Shown: positions 11,126 to 22,944 of the stretch, in pieces
Layout: each line of letters begins with the position of its first letter
Numbering within the stretch: position 1 is the stretch's first letter
Assembly (NCBI GenBank): GCA_023653785.1
Contig: JAMKCH010019835.1
Coordinates: 310,001-374,000 of the forward strand
Origin: Ophioderma brevispina
Taxonomy: Eukaryota; Echinodermata; Ophiuroidea; Amphilepidida; Ophiodermatidae
Direction: 5' to 3'
DNA length: 64,000 bases
The notes under the pieces: generated by a model
What the model saw: the letters and a program-made list of their open reading frames with translations, nothing else
Databases searched by the model: none
Told to the model about the DNA's origin: nothing
Translations under genes and position numbers: made by a program

Positions 11126-11500
11126 ACCGCTGCTTATCCGCCTTTAAATGTAATGTGTAAGATGGAATGTCAATGTTTATCTGCTGGAGACAATGTGTAT
11201 TACAGTAAGTGGTGGTGTAATCTGTCATGTGCTTTTCTCATCGCTGTAGACTCGCATTAACAGTATTGTGGTTTAATATGTAATGTCAATCTATCTGCTT
11301 TAGAATATTACATATTAACAGTATTCCGTTGTGTAATGTTATATCGATTTTATCTGCTGATATAACATTAACAGTATGTGTGGGGTGTAATGTATGCCAG
11401 GTGCTATCTGTGCTGTGATAGCATTATAACAGTAGGTGCTGTAATGCATTTTCAGCAGGTGCTATTTATGTAAACAACATTAACACTGTATGTTGTGTGT

Positions 11501-12329
11501 AATACATGTCAGGTGATATCTGATCTGCTGTAAACACACATTACCATATGTGTGGGTAATGTTGCATGTGGCTGTAATACATAACAATATGGGTTAGAAC
11601 AATGTAATTCGATGCTATACGTAAATGTGTATTATGTAATTTTTGACAAACTGATATAATGCATTAACAGTCATTGTGCTGTTATGTTGTCGGTGCTATC
11701 TGCTGCAGACAACATTAACTTGTGTGGTGTAATGTATGTCGGTTGATATTGTTTGTAGACACATGAACAGTATGTATGGTGTAATGTAAATGTTAGGTCT
11801 CTTGTTGTAGACAACATTAACAGTATGTGTGGTGTAAGGTATTCAGGTGCTGTCTGCTGTAGATAGCATTAACAGTATGTGTGCTGTAATGCATTTCAGG
11901 TGCTATCCTGATGTTAGAAACATTACCCGTATGTGTGGTGTAATACATGTCAGGTGATATCTGATCTGCTGTAAACACACATTACCATATGTGTGGGTAA
12001 TGTTGCATGTGGCTGTAATACATAACAATATGGGTTAGAACAATGTAATTCGATGCTATACGTAAATGTGTATTATGTAATTTTTGACAAACTGATATAA
12101 TGCATTAACAGTCATTGTGCTGTTATGTTGTCGGTGCTATCTGCTGCAGACAACATTAACTTGTGTGGTGTAATGTATGTCGGTTGATATTGTTTGTAGA
12201 CACATGAACAGTATGTATGGTGTAATGTAAATGTTAGGTCTCTTGTTGTAGACAACATTAACAGTATGTGTGGTGTAAGGTATTCAGGTGCTGTCTGCTG
12301 TAGATAGCATTAACAGTATGTGTGCTGTA
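11501..12329 (+). repeat. 388 bp identical direct duplication within satellite
   Basis: 11501-11888 and 11942-12329 read the same base for base at an offset of 441 bp, although surrounding monomers are strongly diverged. This indicates either a very recent duplication or an assembly join. Confidence 0.85.
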
Positions 12330-12748
12330 TGTATGTCATTGGTGTCTCATCTGCTGTCAGACAACATTAACCGTAGGGGTGCTTTGTAATGTATGGTTTC
12401 CAAGTGGGTGCTATATGCTGTAGACAGCATGGAACAGTATGTGTGTGTAATGTATGTCAGTGATTATTTGCTGTAGACAACATGAACAGTATGTGTGGTG
12501 TAACACATGTCAGGTTCTATCTCTGTAAACCCATTAATCAGTATGTGGGTTGTATATGTTATGTCAGGAGGGAGTGCATCTGCTGTAGATAGCATTAACA
12601 GTATGTATGGTGTAATGTATGTCCAGTGTGCTATCTCTACGTTATACAACATTAACAGTATGTGGATCTGGATCTGGATCTGGGATCAATACTCCTGAAA
12701 AGCTTCTAATTAAGCATCGCTCAACGGTTTATTGAGTGGGTGGACGCA

Positions 12749-13509
12749 CTAGTCGAGCTGGAGGTGACTACGGAGCCCAGATTTAAAACTGCTTGCATCT
12801 GATCCTGCGCAGGTCCTCTGTGGAGTGTGTTTCCCATTCACGTGCGGTTTTAATAAAATAAGAATTTGGGCAAGTGCAAGTGAGTTGCCATGCGGGATTA
12901 ACGTATTTATCCGGTTGGGTACTTCTATTGGTAATCCCTGTCGGGTGCTACAGTTAGTGAATGTGATCATCATTTTTAGTGCAATATTACCATACTTGAT
13001 TTGTTAAATGTCGCTTAAGCTCTAGTAAATATGTACGACGAGGTAATAGGTGAGTGAAGGTGAAGGTCCTTAATCATTGTGGAAACTGAGCTTCTCCATT
13101 GTAGGGCATTCCTGGATAACGAGCTGCCCTGTTTTGACTGCGTGAATTTGATTAATCTTCCTGTTTGTTGTAGGGTCCCACGGAGCAACAATATTCTAAA
13201 TGTGGAACACAAGGCTCTTGTATGCCTGGGTTTTGACATCTTTCGGTGCTATGTAGATTCCGGCGCAAAAATGACACACTACTAGCCTTGGCTGTAATTG
13301 TGTCAATGTGTTGATTCCACTCAGGTCTCGCAGAGAGGGTTACCCAAGAATTTATAATGATTGACAACCTCAAGTTTATGACCGAGAGATGTATGTATGG
13401 TAGATGGAGTTGCTTTCCCTTGTGAACGTAGCACATTGCACTTATCCGGCTTAAATGTCATCTGCCATTTATTCTCCCAGCGCTCCAATTTACAAAGATC
13501 TTGTTGCAA
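12749..13509 (-). pseudogene. LINE ORF2 C-terminal region, frameshifted
   Basis: Three reading frames together give the usual post-RT order: a KLERWENKWQMTFKPDKC segment (about 13321-13509), then WNQHIDTITAKAS and PHLEYCCSV (about 13152-13360), then a Lys/Arg-rich end with a stop near 12749. Each piece is open but shifts by one base from the next. Confidence 0.8.
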
Positions 13510-13519
13510 GCTCTACAAT

Positions 13520-14015
13520 ATCTAAGATTTTATAGGACGATATTACCAGACAATCGGTCAGCAATAGACACAGACTTTTGAGGATAGGATTCTGGTAAAG
13601 TTTAATAATAAAACCAAGAACAGAGTGGTCCCAGCAATGTTCCTTGCGGAAACACCGGAAACAACTCGCGCTGGCGTAGATATGAAGCACCCTGCACGAC
13701 TACAGGACTGGGATTCTATCACTCAAAAAACTGGTTATCCATGAATGTAGAGAGTTCCTTACTCCAACAAATTTCAGTCGGATGCAATAGCTTTATGTGG
13801 ACACCTGTCAAACGCCTTGGCGAAATCCAAGACCACCGCATCCACTTGTTTGGCTTTGTAAAAACTGGGCATAAAATCTGGTGAATAGTAGTAAGGAGCT
13901 GAGATTCACACGATCTTTGAGCCCGGGAAACCCATGTTGAGTAGACTAAGGGATATTCATGCTTCTCAGGGGGGACCATAACCATGCCGGTAGTAATAGT
14001 TCTACGTTGGCACAC
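13520..14015 (-). pseudogene. LINE reverse transcriptase core, degraded
   Basis: VVLDFAKAFDRCPHK (about 13796-13850) is RT motif A, with the first catalytic Asp. FPQGTLLGPL (about 13610-13645) is the motif B region. At about 13545-13570, where the YADD box is expected, only SIAD is readable before the frame breaks, so the second catalytic site is damaged or frameshifted. Confidence 0.8.
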
Positions 14016-14213
14016 ACTGAAGTGAGGGAGAATGAGTGTCTATAGTTGGCGGGGTCAGTTCTGGCTCCCTTTTTAATAAGCTTTATGTTTGCTTGCCTCC
14101 AGTCGTAAGCTACCAGTACGAATACTCTGACGTGAAGATGCAGCTGAGAGTAGGTGAATTTGGTCGAATTTGATCAGCACACAACTTTAGTATTATTGGT
14201 GTCAACCGTCTGG

Positions 14214-14657
14214 TCATTGCACAGCTTTATTAGCATCTAGGTCTTCGGAGCTTGTGGACTCCCGCGAGTTGATAACCATCTTCAGGTATGCTCGGAAACG
14301 GCTAGGTCCTGATGAAGGAATGGTGTTTGTGTCCTCATGAGTAATACTGTTGATATTGTTACTCAATTCCTCTGCTCTTCTCTTAGGTGTACGAACTAGT
14401 CTACCGTTGAAGTGGAGAGCTGTAATTCCACACGAGTCACGTCGCTTATGCTTGATAAAAGTCCAAAATTTCTTTACATTGGATTTCAAAGATTCGTACA
14501 CTGTTGTAGAAATATGATGCTGTTCCGCTGTACGTACCTTTTTGCACAAGTTCCTCAAGTTCTTATAACGATACCATTGGCGAAAAGTGCCCTCTGTCTT
14601 GGGCCGTATAAAACGCCTCGTTTTTCTGTCTATGAGACGAGTAAGGCTCCGGTTCAT
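14214..14657 (-). pseudogene. LINE linker between endonuclease and RT
   Basis: A 147-codon open frame rich in Arg and Lys with KKFWTFIKHKRRDSCGI and RRAEELSN, the pattern found just upstream of RT in CR1/Jockey-group ORF2 proteins. It is the longest intact part of this LINE. Confidence 0.8.
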
Positions 14658-14826
14658 CCAAGGTAAGTTGTAGCGAGATTCCTTGTATTTAATGGTACAT
14701 TGGATTCCCGCTGAGTTAATGGCCTTCTTAAAGCTATTCCAGTTCTCTTCACAATCCTATTGCTATGCACTGATTGAAAAGTGGCAATTGAAGTCACTCA
14801 TCGCCTTATGCACCAGCGACACGGCT

Positions 14827-15138
14827 TTAATGCCAATGAATAGATTTTACGACGCTCAGTTTTTTGTGTGTGACGGTTGTAAGTCGATACTCCGCATCAC
14901 ACAGTACATGGTCAGAGATACCTGGCTCAGCTTTTACTGGTGGAAAACAACCTGGATTTGTAAACAATAAGAGCTGAATTATGTTCCTTACACTGTGATG
15001 TCTAGTCTGAATGATTATATTTGGGCTCAAAACAAAGTTTGAAGTAAGGGTAAAATCATGTACAACAGAGTAAGCAGTTATTGGACAGTTCAGGTTGTAA
15101 ATCATTGATGCTCTGGTTTCTGCAAAGATTGTCCCCAT
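14827..15138 (-). pseudogene. LINE APE-type endonuclease C-terminal part
   Basis: LLFTNPGCFPPVKAEPGISD at about residues 57-76 of the open frame, followed by H, matches the last conserved block of APE-type endonucleases, with the catalytic Ser-Asp-His. Upstream catalytic blocks were not found between 15138 and 15652. Confidence 0.7.
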
Positions 15139-15654
15139 GTCAATTCAGGGTTGTTGAAGTCACTCCGATCCATATGACTGGATCTTACTGAATTGATTTT
15201 CATCAGTGATATTCGCGAAGCTTCCTCAAGGATTTCAACGCCTTTTTTTAGGTGGTCGGTAAAAACAGCCAATAATAAACTTGCTTACTTTACCTATCTG
15301 TAATGATATCCAAATCAGCTCACAATCAACTTCCATAAAATCATGTGGGTTGCTATAAGGGTCATTCATTACTGCAATGAAAACAACCTCCGCTCGCCTC
15401 CCCAATCAATCCTTCCTATAGATGGTGTAGTTATTCGGAAAGCATTCGCTGTCCCCGATCTTAGGTTTCAACCGGGACTTATTCCGTCCCCGCTGACGAT
15501 TAAGGAACTACAGTTTAATTTTAAGGGTGTTCTATCTTGTGATTGAAGACAGGTTCATCAAGGTAGTGTTATTCTGAACTGGCTGCCAAGTAGAGAACTA
15601 AGTCCTGAAACCACATGTCAAGGCGCTCTCCAGTTGTTTCACCTTTGCTTCTTA

Positions 15655-17060
15655 TAGGTGGGCAGTATTAGCAGTATGTGCGGTGTAATGTATGTCAGGT
15701 GAATACTCTTGTTAGACAAACTGAACAGTAAGCATGTGTAAATGTAATGTCTAGTGTACTGCTGTAAACAACAGTAACGATTGTTTTGGTGTACATGTAG
15801 TTCATGGTGTGCTATCTGCTGTAGACACCATTAACAGTGTGTATGGTGTAATGTATGTCAGGTGGTATCTACAGCTTAGACACCATTACAGTATGGATAT
15901 GGTTAATGTATTCAGGTGCTATCTACTGTAGACAACATTAACAGAGTATAGTGTCTGTACTGTATGCCAGGTGCTATCTTCCTGTAGACAGTATTAGCAG
16001 TATGTGGCGTGTAATGTATTCAGGTGATATATGCTGTAGACAACATGACAGGAATGTGTGGTTAATGTATGTCAATGTGCTTATCTGCTGTAACAACATT
16101 ACATATGGTGTGGTGTAATGTAGTCCAGGGTGCTATCTTCTGTAGACACCATTAACAGTATGGATATGGTGTAATGTATGCAGGTGCTATCTACTGTAGA
16201 CAACATTAACAGTATGTGTGCTGTAATGTATGCCAGGTGCTATCTGCTGTAGACAGTATTAGCAGTATGTGCGGTGTAATGTATGTCAGGTGATATCTGC
16301 TGTAGACAACATGAACAGTATGTGTGGTGTAATGTATGTCATGTGCTATCTGCTGTAAACAACATTAACAGTATGTGTGGTGTAATGTATGTCAGGTGCT
16401 ATCTGCTGTAGACACCATTAACAGTATGTATGGTGTAATGTATGTCAGGTGCTATCTTCTGTAGACAATGTTAACAGTATGTGTGCTGTAATGTATGTCA
16501 GGTGCTATCTGCTGCAGAGAACATTTTTTGCCCTCAATCAATCAATCAATCAAGTTTATTTTCCATCAAGATAATAACAAACAAAATATAACACACAAAA
16601 GATGGAGGAGGTACAACAGGAAGCAAAAATGCCTGTAAAATGATGCACCCCCCTAGTAAAAAGACACAATATAAAAAAATAAATAACAATAACAGTATGT
16701 GTGGTGTAATGTATGTTAGGTGCTATCTGCTGTAGATAGCATTAACAGTATGTATGGTGCAATGTATGCCAGGTGCTGTCTGCTGTAGATAGCATTAAGA
16801 GTATATGTGGTGTAATGTATGTCAGGTGTTATCTGCTGTAGACAGCATTAACAGTATGTGTGGTGTAATGTATGTCATGTGCTATCTGCTGTAGACAGCA
16901 TTAACAGTATGTGTGGTGTAATGTATGTCAGGTGCTATCTGCTGTAGACAGCATTAACAGTATGTGTGGTGTAACACATGTCAGGTGCTATCTGCTGTAG
17001 ATAGCATTAACAGTATGGGTAGAACAATGTATGTCAGATGCTATCTACCGTAGGTGTAAT
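15655..17060 (+). repeat. 53 bp satellite array B, well-conserved monomers
   Basis: Continuation of array A on the far side of the LINE. From about 16130 the monomers are regular: GTAATGTATGTCAGGTGCT recurs at exactly 53 bp (for example 16382 and 16435). Variants include GTAGACAAC, GTAGACAGC and GTAGATAGC. The array decays at about 17060 into AT-rich sequence. Confidence 0.95.
16528..16690 (-). mobile_element. 3' tail of an L2-like LINE inserted in satellite
   Basis: On the minus strand the sequence ends ...GAAAATAAACTTGATTGATTG with the (TTGA)n-type tail common to L2/CR1-like elements. Only about 160 bp of 3' UTR is present, so it is strongly 5'-truncated. Satellite monomers continue on both sides. 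Confidence 0.65.
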
Positions 17061-18007
17061 GTATGTAATTCTTGACAAACTTGATATATGCAATTAACTC
17101 AATACCGTAATGTTTTACTATTTTGCTGTGATGTTATTGGTGTTTTGTCATCGTTTTCAAAACAATAATATATTTAAATAAATAATTATGACTAAGGTAT
17201 TAAAATAACTATTACCTTTGAGTAAAATAATAAATTAGTAACTCTGTGTTACTTCCTAATGCAAAACCAGAAAATTGTCAATTTAATATCAACATCATAA
17301 TTTCAAATTTCAAATTGTTAATAATATTATTTATCGGTAAATTTAAAGCCACACTATCAGCGATTTATTCTGTTGTATTGCAAATTGTTGTACTAAAGAC
17401 CCCTGTAAGTGGCTAAGTGTAACACATCTTATTTGTCAAGAAATTATGATTTTTATGCTTTGTTTACTAATAAAAGTCATGATCCGACTTTTTAGGTCTA
17501 AAAACAGCCATAAATGGCATCTTCAAGACCGCTTTAAAATGCTTGTCTGTTTTTCACAAAGAACAGTAATATTAAGTGTTGATATGACCTAACACTAGCA
17601 ATATAGAGACAAAATGGGTATTTTGAATTTGAAAAAATGACGGATTATGATTTTAATTGTTATAAAGTTAGTTATAACCAGTTTTCAGTTGAAATGGGAC
17701 TGTACCACCACTGCCTCAATAGCAGGTAAGAGGGCCATAAAAGACTTTTTCTCTACTAGTCGTGGGTACTAACACAGACCATACATGACTCGTCTAACCT
17801 GTAGTTGGGATCATCTTTAACGAGCAATTTTCCACATTTCTTTGTTAAATCAATGCCTTTGGTAGATCACTGCTTATTACTTTAAAAACGATTAGCATAA
17901 TTGTTAAATCTAGTTATTTATACTGATCGGTAATTTCTTAGATCTACTGTTTGACACAATTTTTATTACAAATCGGTCCAGTCGTTTGGATAGTAGAAGC
18001 AAATTGT
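17061..18007. other. AT-rich sequence without a gene
   Basis: No ORF or exon pattern. A segment near 17346-17440 resembles 18560-18640, indicating an old dispersed repeat. Confidence 0.6.
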
Positions 18008-18564
18008 CCCGGGGGGGGGGGGCACTTGGGTATGAATTTAGTATTCTGCCACCACTTAAAATTCGGCACCTTTAACATGCGGTTTATTCCGTTAACGTTG
18101 CCGAATTCGTAGCCTGTGGCAGAATACTAAATTCTTTCCGGCACTTGTATTCAAAGGTGGATATAATGCGTGAACAAGGACTTTCAAAATGCACCCTAAA
18201 CACGTATTTTCACCGACTAAAAAACAAGCTAAAACATACCCTAAGCAAGTATTTTTATCTGTTTATGATACCTCAACAAGTACGTAGTGCATTGAATCAT
18301 AAATATATCCTTTATTATCTAGCTTTGCTTTACTTTCCAAGTTCCGATTACAATATTTTGGATGATTTTGATCCCTGCTTAATGAGATATAACATGACAA
18401 TTTCAGGGTTAAGTAAAAAACATACTCTTTTTCCATATTTTGCTGTTTTTGACACCCTAAACGATTTATAACGAGCGTACTTCGCCTGTTGGAAAAAAGA
18501 CCCCCTTTTTACGCGTTTTCTTGTTCACGCATCATATCCACCTTTGAATACAAGTGCCCCCGGG
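18008..18564. mobile_element. 557 bp TIR element with 8 bp TSD CAAATTGT
   Basis: The ends are CCCGGGGG..CACTTG and CAAGTGCCCCCGGG. CAAATTGT is duplicated at 18000-18007 and 18565-18572. Inside, 18141-18179 is the reverse complement of 18521-18558, and 18040-18053 pairs with 18113-18126 (GTATTCTGCCAC). The 8 bp TSD fits hAT-type insertion. The 108-codon plus-strand ORF (18145-18471) resembles no transposase I know and is AT-biased, so it is treated as chance. Confidence 0.8.
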
Positions 18565-19026
18565 CAAATTGTGTACTAAAGCTGCCCGTAGAAAAGTGCA
18601 TGTGTGTTGATTAATGTGGTCTACCACATTTGGAGACATTTCTGTTCATAACATCAAAAAGAAACCCTTATCTGGGCCTTAAATTTTTACTGGGGTATAA
18701 GAAAAATATGAACTTTCTTTTGATACTAAAATCACAATTTTGATTAAAGTAATAATGGCATATTTTTGACAAAAAAATCTCAAAATAGTTGGAAAATTGG
18801 GACGCTCTTCAAAAAATGTGCTGTTATTGCTTTGCATGGTGGGACAAGGTTATCGGCCAGATCTCAAATGTGAGATTTTGACCACCACTCATGCTCCTGG
18901 AGCATAGGTTGTGGCAACCATTCCAGAGCGGAGCTATTCATTATATTGAGTGCTGACCACAATAGCAGTAGCGATTTATTCTGTAAATGTTATCAAGGAT
19001 TAAGAATTGCAAATCTGGCACACCAA

Positions 19027-19100
19027 TCCTCGCTGGTCTTGTGGTTAGGTAACTGACCTCATGATACAGTGATCTTGGGTTCAAATCTTGCTACTGTATA
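19027..19100 (+). repeat. tRNA-like SINE head (putative)
   Basis: TGGTCTTGTGGTTAGG resembles a Pol III A box region and GGGTTCAAATC a B box, spaced as in a tRNA. The acceptor stem does not pair properly, so this is a tRNA-derived repeat head rather than a tRNA gene. The 3' boundary and TSD were not determined. Confidence 0.5.
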
Positions 19101-19210
19101 AAATTTTCATTTTTTTTCAGGTTAGAGGGAAAAATTCTAAGTCCAAAAAAAGATAAGCTTACCTTTGAGGTAAGCGAGGGAGACCTGCTCCTGGAGCATG
19201 GGTGGTGGTC

Positions 19211-19437
19211 AAAAACAAGAGAAGATATCAGTAGCTTCCCACAATGCATTGCTTCCATTGGAATTTTTTGTACAGGTTGTACACAGGATGAAACGCTCTT
19301 AAAATGCAAGTTTGTGATCAGTACTGTCAATTTAGCCATGTTTCATCACTAACGATTCACATCAGTACCTGTACAAAAACCTCCATTGTAAGCAATGCAT
19401 TGTGGGAAGCTACTGAAATCTTCTCTTGTCAAAAACT
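19211..19437. mobile_element. Foldback element with ~65 bp arms
   Basis: 19211-19275 and 19371-19437 are inverted copies sharing AGTAGCTTCCCACAATGCAT. The loop is about 95 bp. CTCCTGGAGCAT motifs occur just upstream at 18893 and 19189. Confidence 0.75.
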
Positions 19438-19439
19438 AC

Positions 19440-20246
19440 TGCGTGCGGCCAAATCACCCGCCTTTGATGTTAAGCTTTTGTTGGGGGGGGGGTGAATTCC
19501 TTGAGTTATAACAGCCTAGCTTTTGTTTTATACATGTACCTGTTCATTATCAATGTGCCAGTTTTTTGTTGTTTTTTTACTGTTATTAAGTTTTTCAAGG
19601 TTGTTACATACACGTAGTTAACATGTTACTTATCAATTGTTGTATTTATATTGTATTTGGTGTAACATTTATTTCTAAGACTTGTTTTGGTGTTGTTATT
19701 AAGCAACTCTTGATCAATAAATGCATTGAATACAATATTCTCATTTCTGTATCTATTGATGTATTTGTTCATTTTGTTTATTTCTTGGAACACATATTTC
19801 ACAATATAATATTTATGTTATGATTTATTATATTTTTTGATTTATTGTTTTAATAGCATTTTATGGCATGCACGACAGATTAACTACTTGATGAATGGGA
19901 TTCTACTACTAACTGCTTTCAACTGTAAATTTACAAGGCCATCTTTTGAGCTTGCGACACTATGCACAACTTTCAAACACACAGGCTCAAGTACATGTAA
20001 AACCATGTTTCTGTTTATTTTTATCATAATTTCTAAGGTCCATTCATAGTCTATTCATATTTCTTCTGCACTGCATTACAAAACAGTAGATTTACTGCAA
20101 TGTTCCGTTACTTCTGCTGCACTCCTCTATAGACCGAATTCAATAACAAGCCATGTTGGTGGACAAGATAGACGCATTCCAGTACTACAATACATTCACC
20201 TGTCAATGATCCCTGTGCAGTCGCTAAACATGGGTTGATTGACAGC
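19440..20246. other. AT-rich intergenic sequence
   Basis: No supported gene. Small AT-rich ORFs (for example 19623-19823) are Ile/Phe/Leu-rich frames expected by chance. Confidence 0.6.
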
Positions 20247-20578
20247 TTAAAGACACTATCAGTGATTTGCTAAATCAGAAAATCGAAAAAATCATCAAAA
20301 AATCAGATTTGTGCATGTATGTAACAAGTACAGGTATCCTAACATACTCTGCAAATGATAGACCAGAAGCAACCTAATAAGGACATTTAAATTCGGAAAT
20401 TTTTTAGTCATTACGTCAGTTCGGACACTTACTACAACACGTAATTGTCAATTCTTCAATTGAATGTCAATTCTTCAGTGGAAAAGGTAACTTATGAGAA
20501 TTCTACAGACTTATCCTTCACTTTGAAGCTATTCCTGTAAATTTCAAATATTTTTCAAATCACTGATAGTGTCTTTAA
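20247..20578. mobile_element. TTAA-flanked MITE (AGACACTATCAGTGATTT TIR)
   Basis: TTAA then AGACACTATCAGTGATTT at the left is mirrored by AAATCACTGATAGTGTCT then TTAA at the right. TTAA target sites are used by Kolobok and piggyBac elements. A partial copy lies at 30966-31095. Confidence 0.8.
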
Positions 20579-20685
20579 TGTATTGTAGTCCTGGAATGTA
20601 TGTATCTTGTCCACCAACATGTCTGGTGGCTGACGTCATATTTAATACGGTCTATTTACCAGGTCACTCACCGCAGGTCACATCA

Positions 20686-21085
20686 CACAGCTGTTTTGAC
20701 CCCATATAAATTGTCTTTTATTTTTAGAACAATTTTAAGCAGTGGCAACACAATTTTGACAACTGATATAAGTAGGGACATGCAAGAGCCATCATCTCTG
20801 CAAAAATCAGACAAATCCATTGCGGGAATCTTGCCATATAGGCCTACAAAGGTCATAATTTGTATGTTATAGCGCCCTCTACATGCTCATTCGCCATAGA
20901 AAGCCGTGGAAAACTAAATTTTTAAGAAAAATGATATTTGCCCGCAATGAAATTTTGTAAAATTTACACAGAATGTAGTTACTGGACTAAATATTCCCAA
21001 ATCAGTTGTCAACAGTGTGTCGCCGGCAATAATTTTTGTGTTATTATGGTTTTCTCATAATAAATGAGACTTTCAAAAAGCTGTG
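20686..21085. mobile_element. 400 bp MITE, CACAGCTGTTTGA family, copy 1
   Basis: Begins CACAGCTGTTTTGACCCCAT and ends CTTTCAAAAAGCTGTG. ATCA is duplicated on both sides. It matches 22945-23341 along its length in opposite orientation. The CAC terminus and 4 bp TSD suggest Chapaev (CMC group). Confidence 0.85.
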
Positions 21086-21705
21086 ATCAACAATCTACAA
21101 AATGTGCATACCGTAAGTGGTTTACTGATAGCTCTGGATGGATCACTTTTGGTTAAAGGTGCATTTTGTGATCCTAGCACCTTATTTTTTGTTTAAGGTT
21201 CACTAGATATCTCCAAGAAAAGGTTATTTCCAAAATTTCAGTTGATTCTGACAGGGTTTTGATGTTATGCGCAAATGCTTGTATCATTTTAATCTGTCGG
21301 TTTGCGGACAGAAAATACAAAATTATGAATTCATAAGTCTTCCAGAATAGATCAATTTTGCACGCAAGTTTAGGCATACATACTTTACTTAGGTCAACAG
21401 TTCAGATATAAAATCTCAACTTTTTTAGGTTAGGTTGGGGATGAGGCTTTACAGGCACGGATCCAGGGAAGGGGCAGAGGGGACGCGCGCCTCCCGATAA
21501 TTCTGCGAAATCTTGCAAAATCAGCCCATTTTGGACAAGTTTCAGCCCTTCAGCCGCGCGGTCATTTTGACGTTTTTCAAATCTGGGATAAGCAATTGAT
21601 GCTATGTGGATCACAAAATGCCCTTTTGTAAACGGCAAGTGGCATAAGTTATGTTCATCCGATCATGCAATTGGTGAAATTTGGATGGAATCAGAGAGTT
21701 CATTT

Positions 21706-21993
21706 CGAGGGTTGACAATCAGAAGGACGTAACTCAGCACTGAAAGAAATATTAAAGAATTTCTTTAATTCTGCTGTACATAATTAAAAATTGTTCTGTT
21801 TACTAAAGTTCATATGTTTGCTTACAGTACCATATATGAGCTTTATGAGATGTTTACATTTTGAGTAATGGATTTGCTTAGTAGAAAATATTAAACATCA
21901 CATTTCTCAAAAGTAGTATTACAGCAGAATTTAAAGAAATTCTTTAATATTTCTTTCAGTGCTGAGTTACATCCTTCTGATTGTCAACCCTCG
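21706..21993. mobile_element. 288 bp MITE with ~75 bp TIRs, copy 1
   Basis: Starts CGAGGGTTGACAATCAGAAG and ends with its near-complement. Both arms contain AAAGAAATATTAAAGAATTT. ATTT lies on each side. The second copy is at 26308-26591 with its interior inverted. Confidence 0.85.
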
Positions 21994-22944
21994 ATTTATG
22001 TTTGGCATGGCCAATACCCATCTATCTCTATCAAGAATTCAGAAGCACAAAAAACAAGAAACACCATGAAACACAATTAGGGTTACTTACTCAGGGTTTA
22101 ATTGATAATCTTTTAGTTTATTTGTGCATACAAGTACATCCATTACACTTTCTCTCCAATACATCACAACTTTTCTTAATTAAGTAGAAATTGTCTTTTA
22201 CAACATGATAAATTATCAACACTCATACATACAATGAATATTAATTACAATACAGGTTAGCCGATATACACTCTATTATAAATATGATGCCAAGAATACA
22301 CTTTCAGTGAAGTATTGGTTAAATGAAAACAAGATAAAAACAAACATAACAGTGTACTTAAAAACAATTGTTAGGATTTTTCCTTCAAGTCCCATCATGT
22401 ACTTTCAAAATTTTGCAATGAGGTTTTTCACACTAAGGGCATGATCTTGTCCTTGGCGATCGATCGCCATCTGTAGACCTTACTTCGCCATCTCTGACAC
22501 ACGTCGCTTTTGTGCCTCTCCAAAAAACAGCACACACACATCTGCTTTATGCACTTGTGTAAGAGACTATTTGCCATGTTGAATTTTATTGTTTGATTCA
22601 GTAAATTTCATGGCAGAAAACACACAATTTCTGTCCACAAACAAAACCAAGGTGACAAGGCATGTTGCTTAAAGGCTGACTCAGAGATTTGTGCGATTGG
22701 TATAAAATTCCTATGGCACTGATATACTGCGCATAAATGCATACTGAAAACAAAAAATCTGATTCATCTCTAACTTTGGAATTCAGCATTTTAGGTGACT
22801 ATCTTTAGTTCTAGATGACTATTTTTATTTACTACACAAAAAAGTTATTATTTTAGATTTTTGAATTTTAGTTTTATTTTTAAAGTCCACTTTTTTTGTA
22901 AAAAGATAAAAAAAAGCAGCTTGTTAAATTTTTCTTTTAAAAGT
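21994..22944. other. No confident gene; MITE fragment and a palindrome
   Basis: 22454-22469 is a 16 bp perfect palindrome (TGGCGATCGATCGCCA). 22669-22850 begins TTAAAGGCTGACTC and contains GGAATTCAGCATTT..GTGACTATCTTAG-like sequence found again at 43230-43560, so it is part of a dispersed element. A 49-codon minus ORF (22435-22583) has no recognisable content. Confidence 0.5.

Larger units (their letters stand above)
8716..12660 (+). repeat. 53 bp satellite array A, diverged, with higher-order structure
   Basis: The unit reads approximately TGTGTGGTGTAATGTATGTC, then AGGTGCTATCTGCTGTAGAC, then AGCATTAACAGTA. Units here carry many indels. Two related non-satellite spacers (about 9700-10035 and 10810-11125) recur at an offset of about 1098 bp, so blocks of monomers plus spacer were amplified together. 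The numerous 60-80 codon ORFs are frame by-products. The 3' end is cut by a LINE. Confidence 0.9.
12661..15652 (-). mobile_element. Broken APE-type LINE (CR1/Jockey-like) inserted in the satellite
   Basis: The satellite stops at about 12660 and resumes at about 15655. Reading the minus strand, the insert shows, in order: an endonuclease end (PGISDH), a basic linker, reverse transcriptase motifs (VVLDFAKAFDRCPHK and FPQGTLLGP) and a typical LINE C-terminus. The 3' end is a short (AGATCC)n tail at 12661-12686. Frames change repeatedly, so it is dead or error-ridden. Its 5' end lacks recognisable ORF1 and the N-terminal endonuclease. Confidence 0.85.

Noticed and set aside
8716..17060. Regular repeats and spacers considered as a CRISPR-like array
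   Set aside because: Monomers are contiguous 53 bp units without unique spacers, in a eukaryotic context with LINEs and introns.
18145..18471. 108-codon ORF inside the 557 bp element as a transposase
   Set aside because: Too short, no DDE or BED/hAT dimerisation features, and it overlaps an inverted repeat arm.
22435..22583. 49-codon minus ORF with a possible GTAAGG donor
   Set aside because: No recognisable content and no partner exon. It overlaps a GATC-rich palindrome.
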